Below, in pieces: positions 28,826 through 37,998 of a DNA stretch of 64,000 nucleotides. The stretch is taken from contig DDPF01000003.1 of the NCBI GenBank assembly GCA_002342065.1, forward strand, positions 1 through 64,000. Direction: 5' to 3'. Every line of letters starts with the position of its first letter. The first letter of the stretch is position 1. Under the pieces are notes generated by a model. It saw only the letters and a list, made by a program, of their open reading frames with translations. It was not told the origin of the DNA and searched no databases. This DNA comes from Bacteroidetes bacterium UBA2475 (lineage in GTDB: Bacteria; Bacteroidota; Bacteroidia; B-17B0; Aurantibacillaceae). The translations under genes and the position numbers were made by a program.

Positions 28826-31429
28826 TTAGTGAATGATCTTTTTGGTGATCTTGCTATTCTCAGCTTCAACTGTTACAAATAACAATTGATTTTTTGCTTC
28901 CAAACCAAAGTGTACTGTTTCGTTTTGAGTAGTAACCGACTTGTTATCTACAATTTTCTGTCCTAAAATATTAGTTACAGAAATGTTAGCCTTTGTAGTT
29001 TTATCAAAATTAAGATCTACATATACACCACTTACATCATTCTTAACCATTACTGAGTGATCAGTGATCACTGAAGCATTATTGTCATTAACACCTGTAC
29101 TAATATCGGCACAAACCGTTAATTCAAAACGTGCAGTTGATGTTGTATCGTTAATTGTACAAACGTATGGACCTGCCTTGATGTTATGGGTAACGTTTAA
29201 TAATTTATCTTTTAAAGTTACACACGCATTTGGCGGTAACAATTGCATATCAAAACCATTAATTGTGTATTGACCACTTGCCATAACTTTTACTAATACG
29301 GGGATAACCGCGTTTTGAGTTAAAGCATAAGGTAGACTGTTAATTGAGTAATCGAAGTTTCCACCTTTTGTAGAGATAGTTGTATACTTACTATATCCAC
29401 CTGGATATCCAACATAACCCGGAGTTTGGAATATTTTACGGGCATCCCAATCACTATCATAAGCGTTTGTAGCTGAACCATGGAAACGAATTGCTGTTTC
29501 ATCATAATCGTTACTAAAACCACTTATTTGCAATTTAATTGGTAAACCATAATTTGCAACATTGTTACTATTATTGGTTTTCATTACTTGCGTATTGCTT
29601 GAAACTTTGTTTGATTCCTGTGCCGTTAAAATTGTATTTGCAAGTGCTTCAACATAAAAACCTTGTCCGGCAGGTATAAAATCAGTTCCGCCATTTGTTC
29701 CAACACCATTTACAAATGTAGCGTATGGCCCATCGGCATTATAAATATAAACTGCGTTTGCAACTTGCGGATTCCCGTTCCTTAATAATGTCCAACGTAT
29801 TGGCGAAGCATAAGGGTTTGCGATTAAGCAAGTACCGCTTTGAACAGAATTAGTTAAGTTAATTGGCAAACTGCCTATTACAGGGCTACCAACCAAATCA
29901 ATAAGAATATCAGCAGTAGTTGAAGGGCCTGTTCCTAAATAGGTCCAAAAACCTTGTCCGGGTGTTAATGGAGTTGATATAGTAATTGTGGTATCATATC
30001 CGTTTATATCAGTTTCGGTCCAACCCTGTACCGATTCAAAATAACCACCAGCAGAAGTTACACCAGTTGCAGAACCTTCAATTGCCATTGGAAAATCATC
30101 GTACCACTCATTCATTGTTTGGCCGCTAACGCCTGCAGATCCTAACAAAGCCCAACCGGTGTTACCACCCAGAATAAAATTTTCAACTGTAACGTTACCT
30201 GTAATAGAGCCTCCGGGTGCAATTTGAGCTATCCTTCCCTTTAAACCACTTGTAGATTTGATAGTTAAATTACCGCCACTTGCAAGAACACCGGCTCCTG
30301 AAGATATTCTCAAAGAATCAAGAATATCAATTGCAGTGCCTAAAGTTTTGGTTCCTGAATTACTAACTTCAATTGCATTTAATGTAAGGCTTGAGCCGGT
30401 TACAGATTGTGCGCCTGAACCATCAAATCTTAACAATGCATTATTTGGAGTAATAGTACCATTATTTGTTAAATTAACTCCAAGATTAATAATAGAGTTG
30501 CTGGTCCAAACAGTTGTGCTCCCTGTAGTAGTGGTTAAATTATCAAACCTGGCCTGTGTTGTTGAAGTATTACCTGATGTAACAGTTCCGCCCATCATGT
30601 TTACAACAGATGTACCGGCAGTTAAGCCGCCTAAAGCTGTTACGCTCCATGTACCTGTAATATTTATATTATTGCTCATACTAACATTACCTGAAGTATT
30701 GAACCTGATATTATGTATGGGATTATTTACTGCGCTGGGATTACCTACAATAGTTTTTGCGGCGGCGCCAACAAATAAGACAGTACCCGTATTACTAGGT
30801 GCAGCAACGTTGGTAGTGCCCGAGATCGATAACATATCTGTAACATTTATAACGCCACGGTAAGCCATTGGATTAGTGGTTCCATTAAAAAACAAATTTG
30901 ATGTAGTAGAGGTGCTTGCGCCAAAATTGATAATCCGGTTACCATTGCCGGTTGTGGCAATTTCTAAATTCTGAAAGGTAAAATTACCAACTATACTTCT
31001 TTGTGTAGTTGATGTTAAATTATAATCCAACCAACTGGTGGGGGTATTTACATACGAAGCTCCTGCGCCTTTATTACAATTTCCTGAAATATGTAAAGTA
31101 GATGCTGGTGCAAGTACAGTACCGCCTTGCAAACTCATATTTGTAAGGGTTACCTCAACGCCTGAAGCATCAACTGTTCCGGTATAACTAGCCAACATAC
31201 TTAATGTCGTAAAATCTTCATCGTTTGGCATAACACAATCTCCGTTTGAAACCGTACCGTCAAAAACGGCTGTTTCACCAAATGAAGGATAACCAAAAAG
31301 TGGAGTTGGGTTCCAGTTATTAGGATTTTCGAAGTCGTTATCCAAATCAGCGTTGGTCCATGTATAAGATTGCGATTTAGCAGTTAGAACAATTATAAAG
31401 CTAAATAATAAAATAAAAATTCTTTTCAT
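28826..31429 (-). CDS. Large T9SS type A cargo with repetitive beta-helix-like region
   Basis: Secreted protein of 867 aa. The signal peptide (1-19, ending TAKSQ) is followed by YTWTNADLDNDFENPNNWNP, a motif common at the start of Bacteroidota surface proteins. Residues about 60-400 are Thr/Ser/Asn/Gly-rich with repeated short strands, suggesting a right-handed beta-helix. A globular domain follows (ANPYASPIRWTLLRNG, then DFIPAGQGFYVEALA). The C-terminal sorting domain includes VSGVYVDLNFDKTTKANISV and ISVTNILGQKIVDNK. Probably surface-exposed or released through T9SS. The activity is unknown. Confidence 0.8.
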   Translation of the reverse strand: MKRIFILLFSFIIVLTAKSQSYTWTNADLDNDFENPNNWNPTPLFGYPSFGETAVFDGTVSNGDCVMPNDEDFTTLSMLASYTGTVDASGVEVTLTNMSLQGGTVLAPASTLHISGNCNKGAGASYVNTPTSWLDYNLTSTTQRSIVGNFTFQNLEIATTGNGNRIINFGASTSTTSNLFFNGTTNPMAYRGVINVTDMLSISGTTNVAAPSNTGTVLFVGAAAKTIVGNPSAVNNPIHNIRFNTSGNVSMSNNINITGTWSVTALGGLTAGTSVVNMMGGTVTSGNTSTTQARFDNLTTTTGSTTVWTSNSIINLGVNLTNNGTITPNNALLRFDGSGAQSVTGSSLTLNAIEVSNSGTKTLGTAIDILDSLRISSGAGVLASGGNLTIKSTSGLKGRIAQIAPGGSITGNVTVENFILGGNTGWALLGSAGVSGQTMNEWYDDFPMAIEGSATGVTSAGGYFESVQGWTETDINGYDTTITISTPLTPGQGFWTYLGTGPSTTADILIDLVGSPVIGSLPINLTNSVQSGTCLIANPYASPIRWTLLRNGNPQVANAVYIYNADGPYATFVNGVGTNGGTDFIPAGQGFYVEALANTILTAQESNKVSSNTQVMKTNNSNNVANYGLPIKLQISGFSNDYDETAIRFHGSATNAYDSDWDARKIFQTPGYVGYPGGYSKYTTISTKGGNFDYSINSLPYALTQNAVIPVLVKVMASGQYTINGFDMQLLPPNACVTLKDKLLNVTHNIKAGPYVCTINDTTSTARFELTVCADISTGVNDNNASVITDHSVMVKNDVSGVYVDLNFDKTTKANISVTNILGQKIVDNKSVTTQNETVHFGLEAKNQLLFVTVEAENSKITKKIIH

Positions 31430-31765
31430 ACTCTGTATTTTTAATGTTAAGTTAAATGTAGATCATTTTTTTTATTTAATCAAGTATTTTTAAGCAAAAG
31501 TTAATAAAATTTAAAATGATTTAGACAAAGGGCTATTTTTGGCTTTTTAAATCAAATAAACTGCTTTTCAAAAAACTTTAATCAAATGTAATAACACTTT
31601 TGCCATTAAAAGTTAATTCTAATGAAGAAAATCTTACATATGTAAGATTTAGCAGATTAAACAGCTAATTCTACCACTTATCAAAAAACTCCCTGCTGCT
31701 CAAAACCTTAACTTAATAATAATTACATTTACGATCAAAATTCTGGTTTAAAACTGAACTTATTT
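31430..31765. other. Divergent intergenic region with a 22-base palindrome
   Basis: AT-rich gap between a minus-strand cargo gene and a plus-strand receptor operon. The only strong signal is the perfect palindrome at 31629-31650 (AAATCTTACAT and its mirror). A weak -7-like TACATTTA is at 31724-31731, about 35 bases before the receptor start. I see no riboswitch, in particular no B12 box, despite the cobalamin-related gene downstream. Confidence 0.5.
31629..31650. promoter_or_regulatory. Perfect 22-base palindrome, candidate operator
   Basis: AAATCTTACAT followed by ATGTAAGATTT is a perfect dyad with no spacer, about 115 bases before the TonB receptor start. It lacks the GC stem and T-run of a terminator. 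A dimeric repressor or activator site is possible. Confidence 0.4.
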
Positions 31766-34132
31766 ATGGCGCTTATCAAACATCTTAAAAAAATATACCT
31801 TATCCTTATTTTTTGTCTGCCGGCTTTTAGTTTTTTTTCTCAAACCAGCGGCCTTGTTAAAGGATTTGTTTATGATAAGGCAAATGGTGAGCCTGTGCCA
31901 TTTAGTAATGTTTATTTTAAAGGAACCACTATTGGCGCAAACACCGATCTTAATGGTTTTTTTACCATTACACGCGTGCCGCCGGGCGAGTATAAAATAC
32001 TTGTTACCAATCTTGATTTTGATACCATTCGCGAATCTATTACTGTTAAGGCCGGCGATGTAATTACAAAAAAATTCTTTGCAGTTAAAGGTGGTGTTAA
32101 ATTAGAAGAGGTTGAGGTATCAACCACATCTGTAGATAAAATTGAGAATACTACTGTAGCCGTGCAAAAAATAGATCCAATCATCATCAGTAAATTACCG
32201 AGTGTAGGCGAGCCGGATATAGCCCAGTATTTACAAGTGTTACCGGGAGTAATTTTTACAGGCGACCAGGGTGGGCAATTATATATTCGCGGCGGATTAC
32301 CTGTTCAAAATAAAGTATTGTTGGACGGACTAATCGTATACAACCCTTTTCACTCTATAGGTTTATTCTCTGTTTTTGATAACGACATTATGAAGAACGC
32401 ATCAGTATACAGCGCCGGGTTTGGTGCCGAATATGGTGGCAGAACTTCTTCTATTATGGACGTGACCACTCGCGACGGAAATAAAAAACGTATCAGCGGA
32501 AAGATCGCCGCTTCTACTTTTGGCGCCAAAGCATCATTAGAAGGCCCGCTTGTAAAACTAAAAGACGACGGCAACACAAGTGCGTCATTTTTGCTTTCCG
32601 CAAAACATTCTTATTTACCACAAACTTCAAAGTTGCTTTATTCATATGCCAATCCAAATGGTTTACCTTTTTATTATACCGATCTTTATGGAAAAGCTTC
32701 TGTTAATTCAACAGGCGGAAGTAAATTCAGTTTATTTGGTTTTAATTTTAGCGACAAAGTAGACTACAGCGAAACTGCTTCTTTTAACTGGAAGAATGTT
32801 GGTGTTGGAAGTAATTTTGTACTTGTTCCGCAATCAAGCAACCTATTAATTGAAGGTGTATTTGCTTACTCAAAATATGATGTAAATTTTAAAAACCCTT
32901 TGCTTGAAACTGATTCTAAAAGAAGTGATGTGAGTGGTGTAAACACAGGTTTCAATTTTGTAAAGTTCATTGGTCGCCAGGAATTAAGATTTGGTTTTGA
33001 GGGCGTTATTACAAACACAAATTACGAAATTCAAAACCCTTATTTTGCAGTAATAAAAATGGGCCGCTCTACAATAGATGTAGCCGGATTTATAAAACAT
33101 AAATTCATTGATAAAAAAAAACGCATAGTATTTGAACCGAGTTTGCGTTTACAGTATTATGCTACACTGGCAGTATTCTCGCCTGAACCACGCGCCTCGA
33201 TTAAAATAAATGTAACACCTAAAATACGTTTTAAAGGTGCCGGTGGATTATATAGTCAAACACTTTTAAGCGCCAATAGCGATAGAGATATCGTAAATCT
33301 ATTCTACGGATTCATTAATGCGCCGGAGAACGACCAGATCTCTAAAACTTATATTGATTACAAAGGCGCAACCAAAACAGTTAATTCATCCGTTCAAAAA
33401 GCTACTCATGTAGTTGGTGGTTTTGAGTTCGATCTTTTTAAACATTTTGAATTGAATGTGGAAGTTTATCAAAAGAATTTTAACCAGGTTATTAATGTTA
33501 ACCGTGAGAAAATTTTTGATGACAATGATCTTAATGCTTATCGTCCCGACGAATACAAAAAGAATTTTGTGATCGAACAAGGCCGTGCGAGAGGCTTTGA
33601 TGTGGTTTTAAAATACGATAAAAAACGTTTTTATTTCTGGGCAGTTTATTCGCTTACATTTAACGATCGCTGGATCGGAAATAATGCTACCAGTGTTGTA
33701 ACAAATTACCCGCCAAATTTTGATCGACGACACAATGTGAATTTTGTTTCATCTTACAATTTTGGTAAAAAGAAGCAATGGGAAGTAAATGCGCGTTGGA
33801 ATTACGGTACAGGTTTCCCTTTTACACAAACACAAGGTTTTATTAACCAGTTAAACCCTGCAGGTAATATTAATTATAATTTAAATACAGCAAATGGTAC
33901 TTTAAGTTATATACCTTCTAATTTAAATGGTGGACGTTTGCCAGATTACCACCGTTTTGATATTGGTATAAAATATAAATACAACTGGAGCGAAAAAACA
34001 ACTTTTGAGGTTAACGCCGGTGCCACAAATATTTATAACCGCGAAAATATTTTTTATGTTGACCGTTTTACTTTTTCTCGTATTAATCAGTTACCTATAA
34101 TGCCAAATATCAATTTAAGTTTTACTTTTTAA
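31766..34132 (+). CDS. TonB-dependent receptor with carboxypeptidase-regulatory-like domain
   Basis: Receptor of 788 aa. After the signal peptide (about 1-26, ending FFSQT) comes a regulatory-like domain (VKGFVYDKANGEPVPFSNVY, then GFFTITRVPPGEYKILVTNL), a plug (QYLQVLPGVIFTGDQGGQLY, then YSAGFGAEYGGRTSSIMDVT) and a barrel ending NINLSFTF. The size fits a metal-chelate or vitamin receptor better than the 1000-residue SusC type. The next gene, 12 bases downstream, encodes an ATP:cob(I)alamin adenosyltransferase, so corrinoid uptake is a possibility but not shown by any motif. Confidence 0.9.
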   Translation: MALIKHLKKIYLILIFCLPAFSFFSQTSGLVKGFVYDKANGEPVPFSNVYFKGTTIGANTDLNGFFTITRVPPGEYKILVTNLDFDTIRESITVKAGDVITKKFFAVKGGVKLEEVEVSTTSVDKIENTTVAVQKIDPIIISKLPSVGEPDIAQYLQVLPGVIFTGDQGGQLYIRGGLPVQNKVLLDGLIVYNPFHSIGLFSVFDNDIMKNASVYSAGFGAEYGGRTSSIMDVTTRDGNKKRISGKIAASTFGAKASLEGPLVKLKDDGNTSASFLLSAKHSYLPQTSKLLYSYANPNGLPFYYTDLYGKASVNSTGGSKFSLFGFNFSDKVDYSETASFNWKNVGVGSNFVLVPQSSNLLIEGVFAYSKYDVNFKNPLLETDSKRSDVSGVNTGFNFVKFIGRQELRFGFEGVITNTNYEIQNPYFAVIKMGRSTIDVAGFIKHKFIDKKKRIVFEPSLRLQYYATLAVFSPEPRASIKINVTPKIRFKGAGGLYSQTLLSANSDRDIVNLFYGFINAPENDQISKTYIDYKGATKTVNSSVQKATHVVGGFEFDLFKHFELNVEVYQKNFNQVINVNREKIFDDNDLNAYRPDEYKKNFVIEQGRARGFDVVLKYDKKRFYFWAVYSLTFNDRWIGNNATSVVTNYPPNFDRRHNVNFVSSYNFGKKKQWEVNARWNYGTGFPFTQTQGFINQLNPAGNINYNLNTANGTLSYIPSNLNGGRLPDYHRFDIGIKYKYNWSEKTTFEVNAGATNIYNRENIFYVDRFTFSRINQLPIMPNINLSFTF

Positions 34133-34144
34133 TTAGCAAAACAA

Positions 34145-34699
34145 ATGGCTTTTAAGATCTACACTAAAACCGGCGATAAAGGGCAAACCTCTTTAATTGG
34201 AGGCACAAGGCTCCCAAAGCAACATGTAAGGATCGAAGCTTATGGCACTGTAGACGAACTAAATTCGCACATAGGTTTACTACGCGATGTTATTGAAGAC
34301 AAAACAACCTTTGAACTTTTAATTTCTATACAGGACAGGTTATTTACAATTGGTTCGCACCTTGCAGCTGATCCTGAAAAAAATAAAATGCAATTGCCTC
34401 CAATTTTTGAAGAGGATATTGTTGCATTAGAAAAAGCCATTGATACAATAAATGAACAAGTTCCCGAAATGAAGTCCTTTGTTTTACCGGGTGGCCATGT
34501 TCACGTTTCGTATTGTCATATTGCCCGTTGCGTTTGCCGTAGAGCGGAAAGAGCGGTTTTACGTTTGGCAGAGAACGAAAAAGTAGAAGAGATCCACGCA
34601 AAATATTTAAATCGTTTGTCTGATTATTTATTCATGTTATCACGCTGGATAACACTCGATAAAAAAGCAAACGAAATTCCCTGGAAGGCAAAAATGTGA
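34145..34699 (+). CDS. ATP:cob(I)alamin adenosyltransferase, PduO type
   Basis: Enzyme of 184 aa that transfers the 5'-deoxyadenosyl group of ATP to cob(I)alamin, making coenzyme B12. The N-terminal signature KIYTKTGDKGQTSLIGGTRL (residues 3-22) binds ATP. The VDELNSHIGLLRD segment and the C-terminal RRAERAVLRLAENE with YLNRLSDYLFMLSRW are diagnostic of the trimeric PduO/MMAB family. The short spacer to the TonB receptor gene makes co-transcription likely. No B12-dependent enzyme lies in the window. Confidence 0.95.
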   Translation: MAFKIYTKTGDKGQTSLIGGTRLPKQHVRIEAYGTVDELNSHIGLLRDVIEDKTTFELLISIQDRLFTIGSHLAADPEKNKMQLPPIFEEDIVALEKAIDTINEQVPEMKSFVLPGGHVHVSYCHIARCVCRRAERAVLRLAENEKVEEIHAKYLNRLSDYLFMLSRWITLDKKANEIPWKAKM

Positions 34700-34712
34700 C
34701 CCGGCAAATTTA

Positions 34713-34847
34713 AACCACATAGGGCACATAGGCTTTCATGTTATTTATTCTAAAAGAGATCATAGTTTTTTGCTCATCAAAGATGAGCAAACCTATGTTT
34801 ACCTCTAACTTTGTTTTTATTTTCAATTTTCTACGTATCTATGTGGT
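34713..34847. repeat. Inverted-repeat element, copy 1
   Basis: 135-base element. The left end AACCACATAGGGCACATAGG (34713-34732) and the right end CTACGTATCTATGTGGTT (34831-34847) form imperfect terminal inverted repeats. The centre is a perfect 10-base hairpin, TTTGCTCATC/GATGAGCAAA (34769-34778 with 34782-34791), loop AAA, flanked by CATAG and CCTATG. Two more copies are at 43078-43235 and 57048-57182. Confidence 0.85.
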
Positions 34848-34865
34848 TATATTTAACTATTAATT

Positions 34866-35276
34866 ATGGAAGCAAAAGATATCGTTAATACTATGATGAA
34901 GAATGATTTTTTCAGTCAGTGGTTAGGCATTAAAATTTTAGAACAAAAAGAAGGCGCCTGCAAATTATGTTTAATTGTTAGAAAAGATATGCTTAACGGT
35001 TTTGGCATTGCGCATGGCGGCATTACCTACTCCCTGGCTGATAGCGCTTTGGCGTTTGCCTCTAATTCAAAAGGCAGAAAAAGTGTTAGTATAGAAACTT
35101 CTATTGCCCATATCATTAGCTTAAAAGAAAATGATGAAATAGTTGCTGAAGGTTTTTGCGAAACCGAAACCGAAAAGCTGGGTCACTATAAAATAACCGT
35201 GTTCTTTAAGAACGATCCAAAAAAAATAGTTGCGCTTTTTAAAGGTATGGTTTATAAAACTTCAAAAAACTGGTAA
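34866..35276 (+). CDS. PaaI-like hotdog-fold thioesterase
   Basis: Protein of 136 aa with a single hotdog domain. The PaaI-type signature GFGIAHGGITYSLADSALAF (about residues 46-65) carries the HGG turn and the acidic residue (Asp) expected in the active site; FFSQWLGIKILEQKEG precedes it. The family hydrolyses aromatic or short-chain acyl-CoA thioesters. No phenylacetate pathway genes are adjacent, although an acetyl-CoA acyltransferase gene lies 2.7 kb downstream. Substrate unassigned. Confidence 0.85.
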   Translation: MEAKDIVNTMMKNDFFSQWLGIKILEQKEGACKLCLIVRKDMLNGFGIAHGGITYSLADSALAFASNSKGRKSVSIETSIAHIISLKENDEIVAEGFCETETEKLGHYKITVFFKNDPKKIVALFKGMVYKTSKNW

Positions 35277-35326
35277 TGCCGGTTAAACCTTTTTACTTTT
35301 TTGCTGTCTTACAATAAACAATTCGT

Positions 35327-35752
35327 ATGAAAACAATCAAATTTATAACCATCATCATTTCTTTACTTATAAGTACAGAATTTTTTGGTCAAAAAAATAA
35401 AGGTGGTCACAAAGGGCATCATAAAGGCAACGGACATCACAAGCATGTTGTTAAACATAGCCATTACAGGCCGGCAAAAATAGTGGTATATCACCCACAC
35501 TGGCGCCCAAAGTATGCGTATAACCGCCGTTGGGTCTATTTTCCGAGACATAATTTTTACTGGGATAACTGGAGAAACCATTATGTATTCTATAATGGAG
35601 GTGGTTGGGTATCGCAACCAACAGCACCGGCAGTTATTGTTAACGTAAATTTAGAGAAAGAAAAAAATGTTGAGCTAAAAGAAGATGAAGATGATGTGGA
35701 TGATGTGTATGCAAACAACAACAAACACAAAGGAGAAATAAAGCCCGACTAA
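35327..35752 (+). CDS. His-rich small secreted protein
   Basis: Protein of 141 aa with a signal peptide (1-21, ending FFGQK). The mature N-terminus is very rich in His and Gly (GGHKGHHKGNGHHKHVVKHS), then Trp/Tyr/Arg-rich (HWRPKYAYNRRWVYFPRHNF), and the C-terminus is acidic (KEDEDDVDDVY). The His clusters suggest metal binding (Zn, Ni or Cu) in the periplasm or on the surface, by composition only. The stop lies one base from the stop of the convergent 716-aa gene, so the two transcripts must overlap or share a termination point. Confidence 0.7.
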   Translation: MKTIKFITIIISLLISTEFFGQKNKGGHKGHHKGNGHHKHVVKHSHYRPAKIVVYHPHWRPKYAYNRRWVYFPRHNFYWDNWRNHYVFYNGGGWVSQPTAPAVIVNVNLEKEKNVELKEDEDDVDDVYANNNKHKGEIKPD

Positions 35753-35753
35753 A

Positions 35754-37904
35754 TTATTCGATCACAATATAAGAAAAAGTAATATTAGGTGGCGGCGCAA
35801 ACGAAACAGCATTATTATTTATTGCTCTTACTACAAAAAATGAATTGTTTACCTGATGCAGATATAGATTCCATCCTTGTAAATTGGGATTCATACTTGT
35901 TATTACAACTACCGGTGGTGTGCTGTATATTTTACTAAATGTTGTATTGATATTAACGTGAGTGCCAACTCCGGCTAATGCAGTTTGATTTGTAGTGTAG
36001 GTTACAATACCTCTAACATCATTATTTCCTGGACTTGGTACAATGTTGTGTGTTGCTGATTGTATGAACGAAACACTAAAAGAACTTACTGTAACAGACG
36101 AACCGATTGCTTTTATGTGCCCATTCTCCAATAACAATGCAACATTCGATCCTCCCGGAACAGTTCCTGTTGGTAAACTTCCTTTTAAAGCAACACCTGT
36201 TCCGGTATTTAATCCACTAACGCCAGCCACTGTAACGTTTGGCGAACTCGTTTCGCCGTGCACACCATCACCGCTTCCAACACTTTTTCCGTAAACGCCA
36301 TATGCATTTGTAGCCGCCGAACCAGTTTGCCCAAACACACCGTTTCCTAGGCCGTTATTAATGCCGTAAACGCCTGCAGCTGTTACATCAGAATTACTTG
36401 TTTTACCATATACACCATGGGCGTTTGGATTAGCTAATAGAGTATAATTATTTATACCGTAAACACCGGCACCAATATTTTTATTTTCGCCAAACACTCC
36501 TGCCGCTTGTGCACCGGTGCTATTAGTTACGCCTTTTACACCGTGAGCGGCAATAGAACTTGTCCCCTGTAAATTCTCTCCAGAAACTCCAGCACCAACG
36601 TTGTTATTTCTTCCATATACACCATTTGATGAAAGGTTAGAAGAATTAGTTATGCCAATTATTCCATTACCGCCGCCTGTTCCATTATTAACCCCAAGTA
36701 CTGCGGCAACATTAGTATTTGTGCTGATTGTTTCACCACGCAAACCAAAACCTGCTCCGTTATTAGTACCATAAACACCTGCATCAGCGGTGCCGCTAGA
36801 AATACTTTGAGCCAGGATGCCATTCGCACCTGAAGATTGTGCTAAGATCGCATCTATTGCAATATTTGTTGTTACAGTTAATTTAGCGGTTGAATTTGTT
36901 GTGCCAATACCTACATTATTTGAGCCTGTAACTAAATGAACTGTGGGGCCTGTATTGGTCCACTGCCCGGTGCCACCAACAGCTACTGTAGATGTATTAC
37001 CGTTTTGCGTAAAACTTAAACCACCTGTAGTTGGTGTTACAACAACGGTTGGAATACTAATGGCATAATTTGGTAAAGTATTATTTACAACTGTACCACC
37101 CCCACCTATTACACTTAAGTTTGGAGCAACAATTGTTAAATTGGCAAGTGGCCCAGCTGTTACAGAATGTGGCCCGTTAACTGATAAGCTATATGGTGTT
37201 GCAACAGAAGTAGAAGTACCAGTACCGGCGTCTATTACAAAATTATTTCCTGCAGCGGGTGTTATTGTTACGTTTGTTCCTGCAACATAATTCGGAACCT
37301 TAAGATCGATAGTGTTTAATGATGGCACAGATACCGTTACATTAGGCGTTGCCGTTAATGTAACAGTTGGTAAAGTAACTGGTGAACCCGCACCACTAAT
37401 GTTTAACACGTTTCCGGCTAAACTTAAACTTGGATTTGAATTTATTGTTGGGTTATTTGCCGGACCGGTAAATGTAATATTTGAGCCCGCATTATAAGAA
37501 GCAGAATTACCGGCGTTTTTAGCATACAAAGCATAAGGCACGCTTACTAATTTCTGGCTACCAATTGATGAATAGCTCGTTGCTCCTGTAGGGTCCATTT
37601 GAACTTCTAAAAAATAATCATCAGTTCCCCATGTTATCGAAGCAAATTGTGATGGATTGTTAGATCCTATCAGAACGTTAAATATTCCATAAATATTGGT
37701 GGTTGGTGAGTGTACTTCAGTAAAAACTATCGTGCCGTTTGCTGTTGTTTGGTGTATATGAAATCGCACGCCTATCGGTCCAACTATTGGATTTCCGTTT
37801 ACATCTCTTGCTACACCCTGATAATTAATTAACTGTGGCGCCGTTGTCTGGGCATAAAAAGCTGTGTTTAATAAAATTAAAAGAATAATGCTAAATTTTT
37901 TCAT
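35754..37904 (-). CDS. Tail-fibre-like repetitive surface protein
   Basis: Exported protein of 716 aa. The signal peptide (1-18, ending AFYAQ) is followed by PQLINYQGVARDVNGNPIVG, the start of a domain common in Bacteroidota surface proteins. A Thr/Val/Pro-rich stalk follows. Then about ten degenerate repeats of roughly 20-25 residues built around GVYGxN, GVFGxN or GVSGxN (DAGVYGTNNGAGFGLRGE, AAGVFGENKNIGAGVYGINN) suggest a trimeric beta-helix. The C-terminal domain ends PPNITFSYIVIE, like phage-tail or H-type-lectin tips. I see no T9SS tail. It could be an adhesin or a fibre of a contractile structure; context gives no baseplate or sheath genes. Confidence 0.65.
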   Translation of the reverse strand: MKKFSIILLILLNTAFYAQTTAPQLINYQGVARDVNGNPIVGPIGVRFHIHQTTANGTIVFTEVHSPTTNIYGIFNVLIGSNNPSQFASITWGTDDYFLEVQMDPTGATSYSSIGSQKLVSVPYALYAKNAGNSASYNAGSNITFTGPANNPTINSNPSLSLAGNVLNISGAGSPVTLPTVTLTATPNVTVSVPSLNTIDLKVPNYVAGTNVTITPAAGNNFVIDAGTGTSTSVATPYSLSVNGPHSVTAGPLANLTIVAPNLSVIGGGGTVVNNTLPNYAISIPTVVVTPTTGGLSFTQNGNTSTVAVGGTGQWTNTGPTVHLVTGSNNVGIGTTNSTAKLTVTTNIAIDAILAQSSGANGILAQSISSGTADAGVYGTNNGAGFGLRGETISTNTNVAAVLGVNNGTGGGNGIIGITNSSNLSSNGVYGRNNNVGAGVSGENLQGTSSIAAHGVKGVTNSTGAQAAGVFGENKNIGAGVYGINNYTLLANPNAHGVYGKTSNSDVTAAGVYGINNGLGNGVFGQTGSAATNAYGVYGKSVGSGDGVHGETSSPNVTVAGVSGLNTGTGVALKGSLPTGTVPGGSNVALLLENGHIKAIGSSVTVSSFSVSFIQSATHNIVPSPGNNDVRGIVTYTTNQTALAGVGTHVNINTTFSKIYSTPPVVVITSMNPNLQGWNLYLHQVNNSFFVVRAINNNAVSFAPPPNITFSYIVIE

Positions 37905-37964
37905 CTCAATCTGTTTTCTTTAAGTAAATATAGTCCATTTTTTTCACAATTAAAACAATAATAT

Positions 37965-37993
37965 AATTACATTTACTCTCTTAAAATGTAATT
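37965..37993. promoter_or_regulatory. Inverted repeat before the thiolase start
   Basis: AATTACATTT (37965-37974) pairs with AAATGTAATT (37984-37993) around a 9-base loop. The repeat ends five bases before the ATG. It could hide or expose the start in the mRNA, or be an operator. It is AT-only apart from two pairs, so chance is possible. Confidence 0.3.
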
Positions 37994-37998
37994 TTTTT

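Noticed and set aside
30258..30863. 201-codon plus-strand frame inside the 867-aa cargo gene
   Set aside because: Antisense to Thr/Asn-rich repeats; no start context or recognisable domain.
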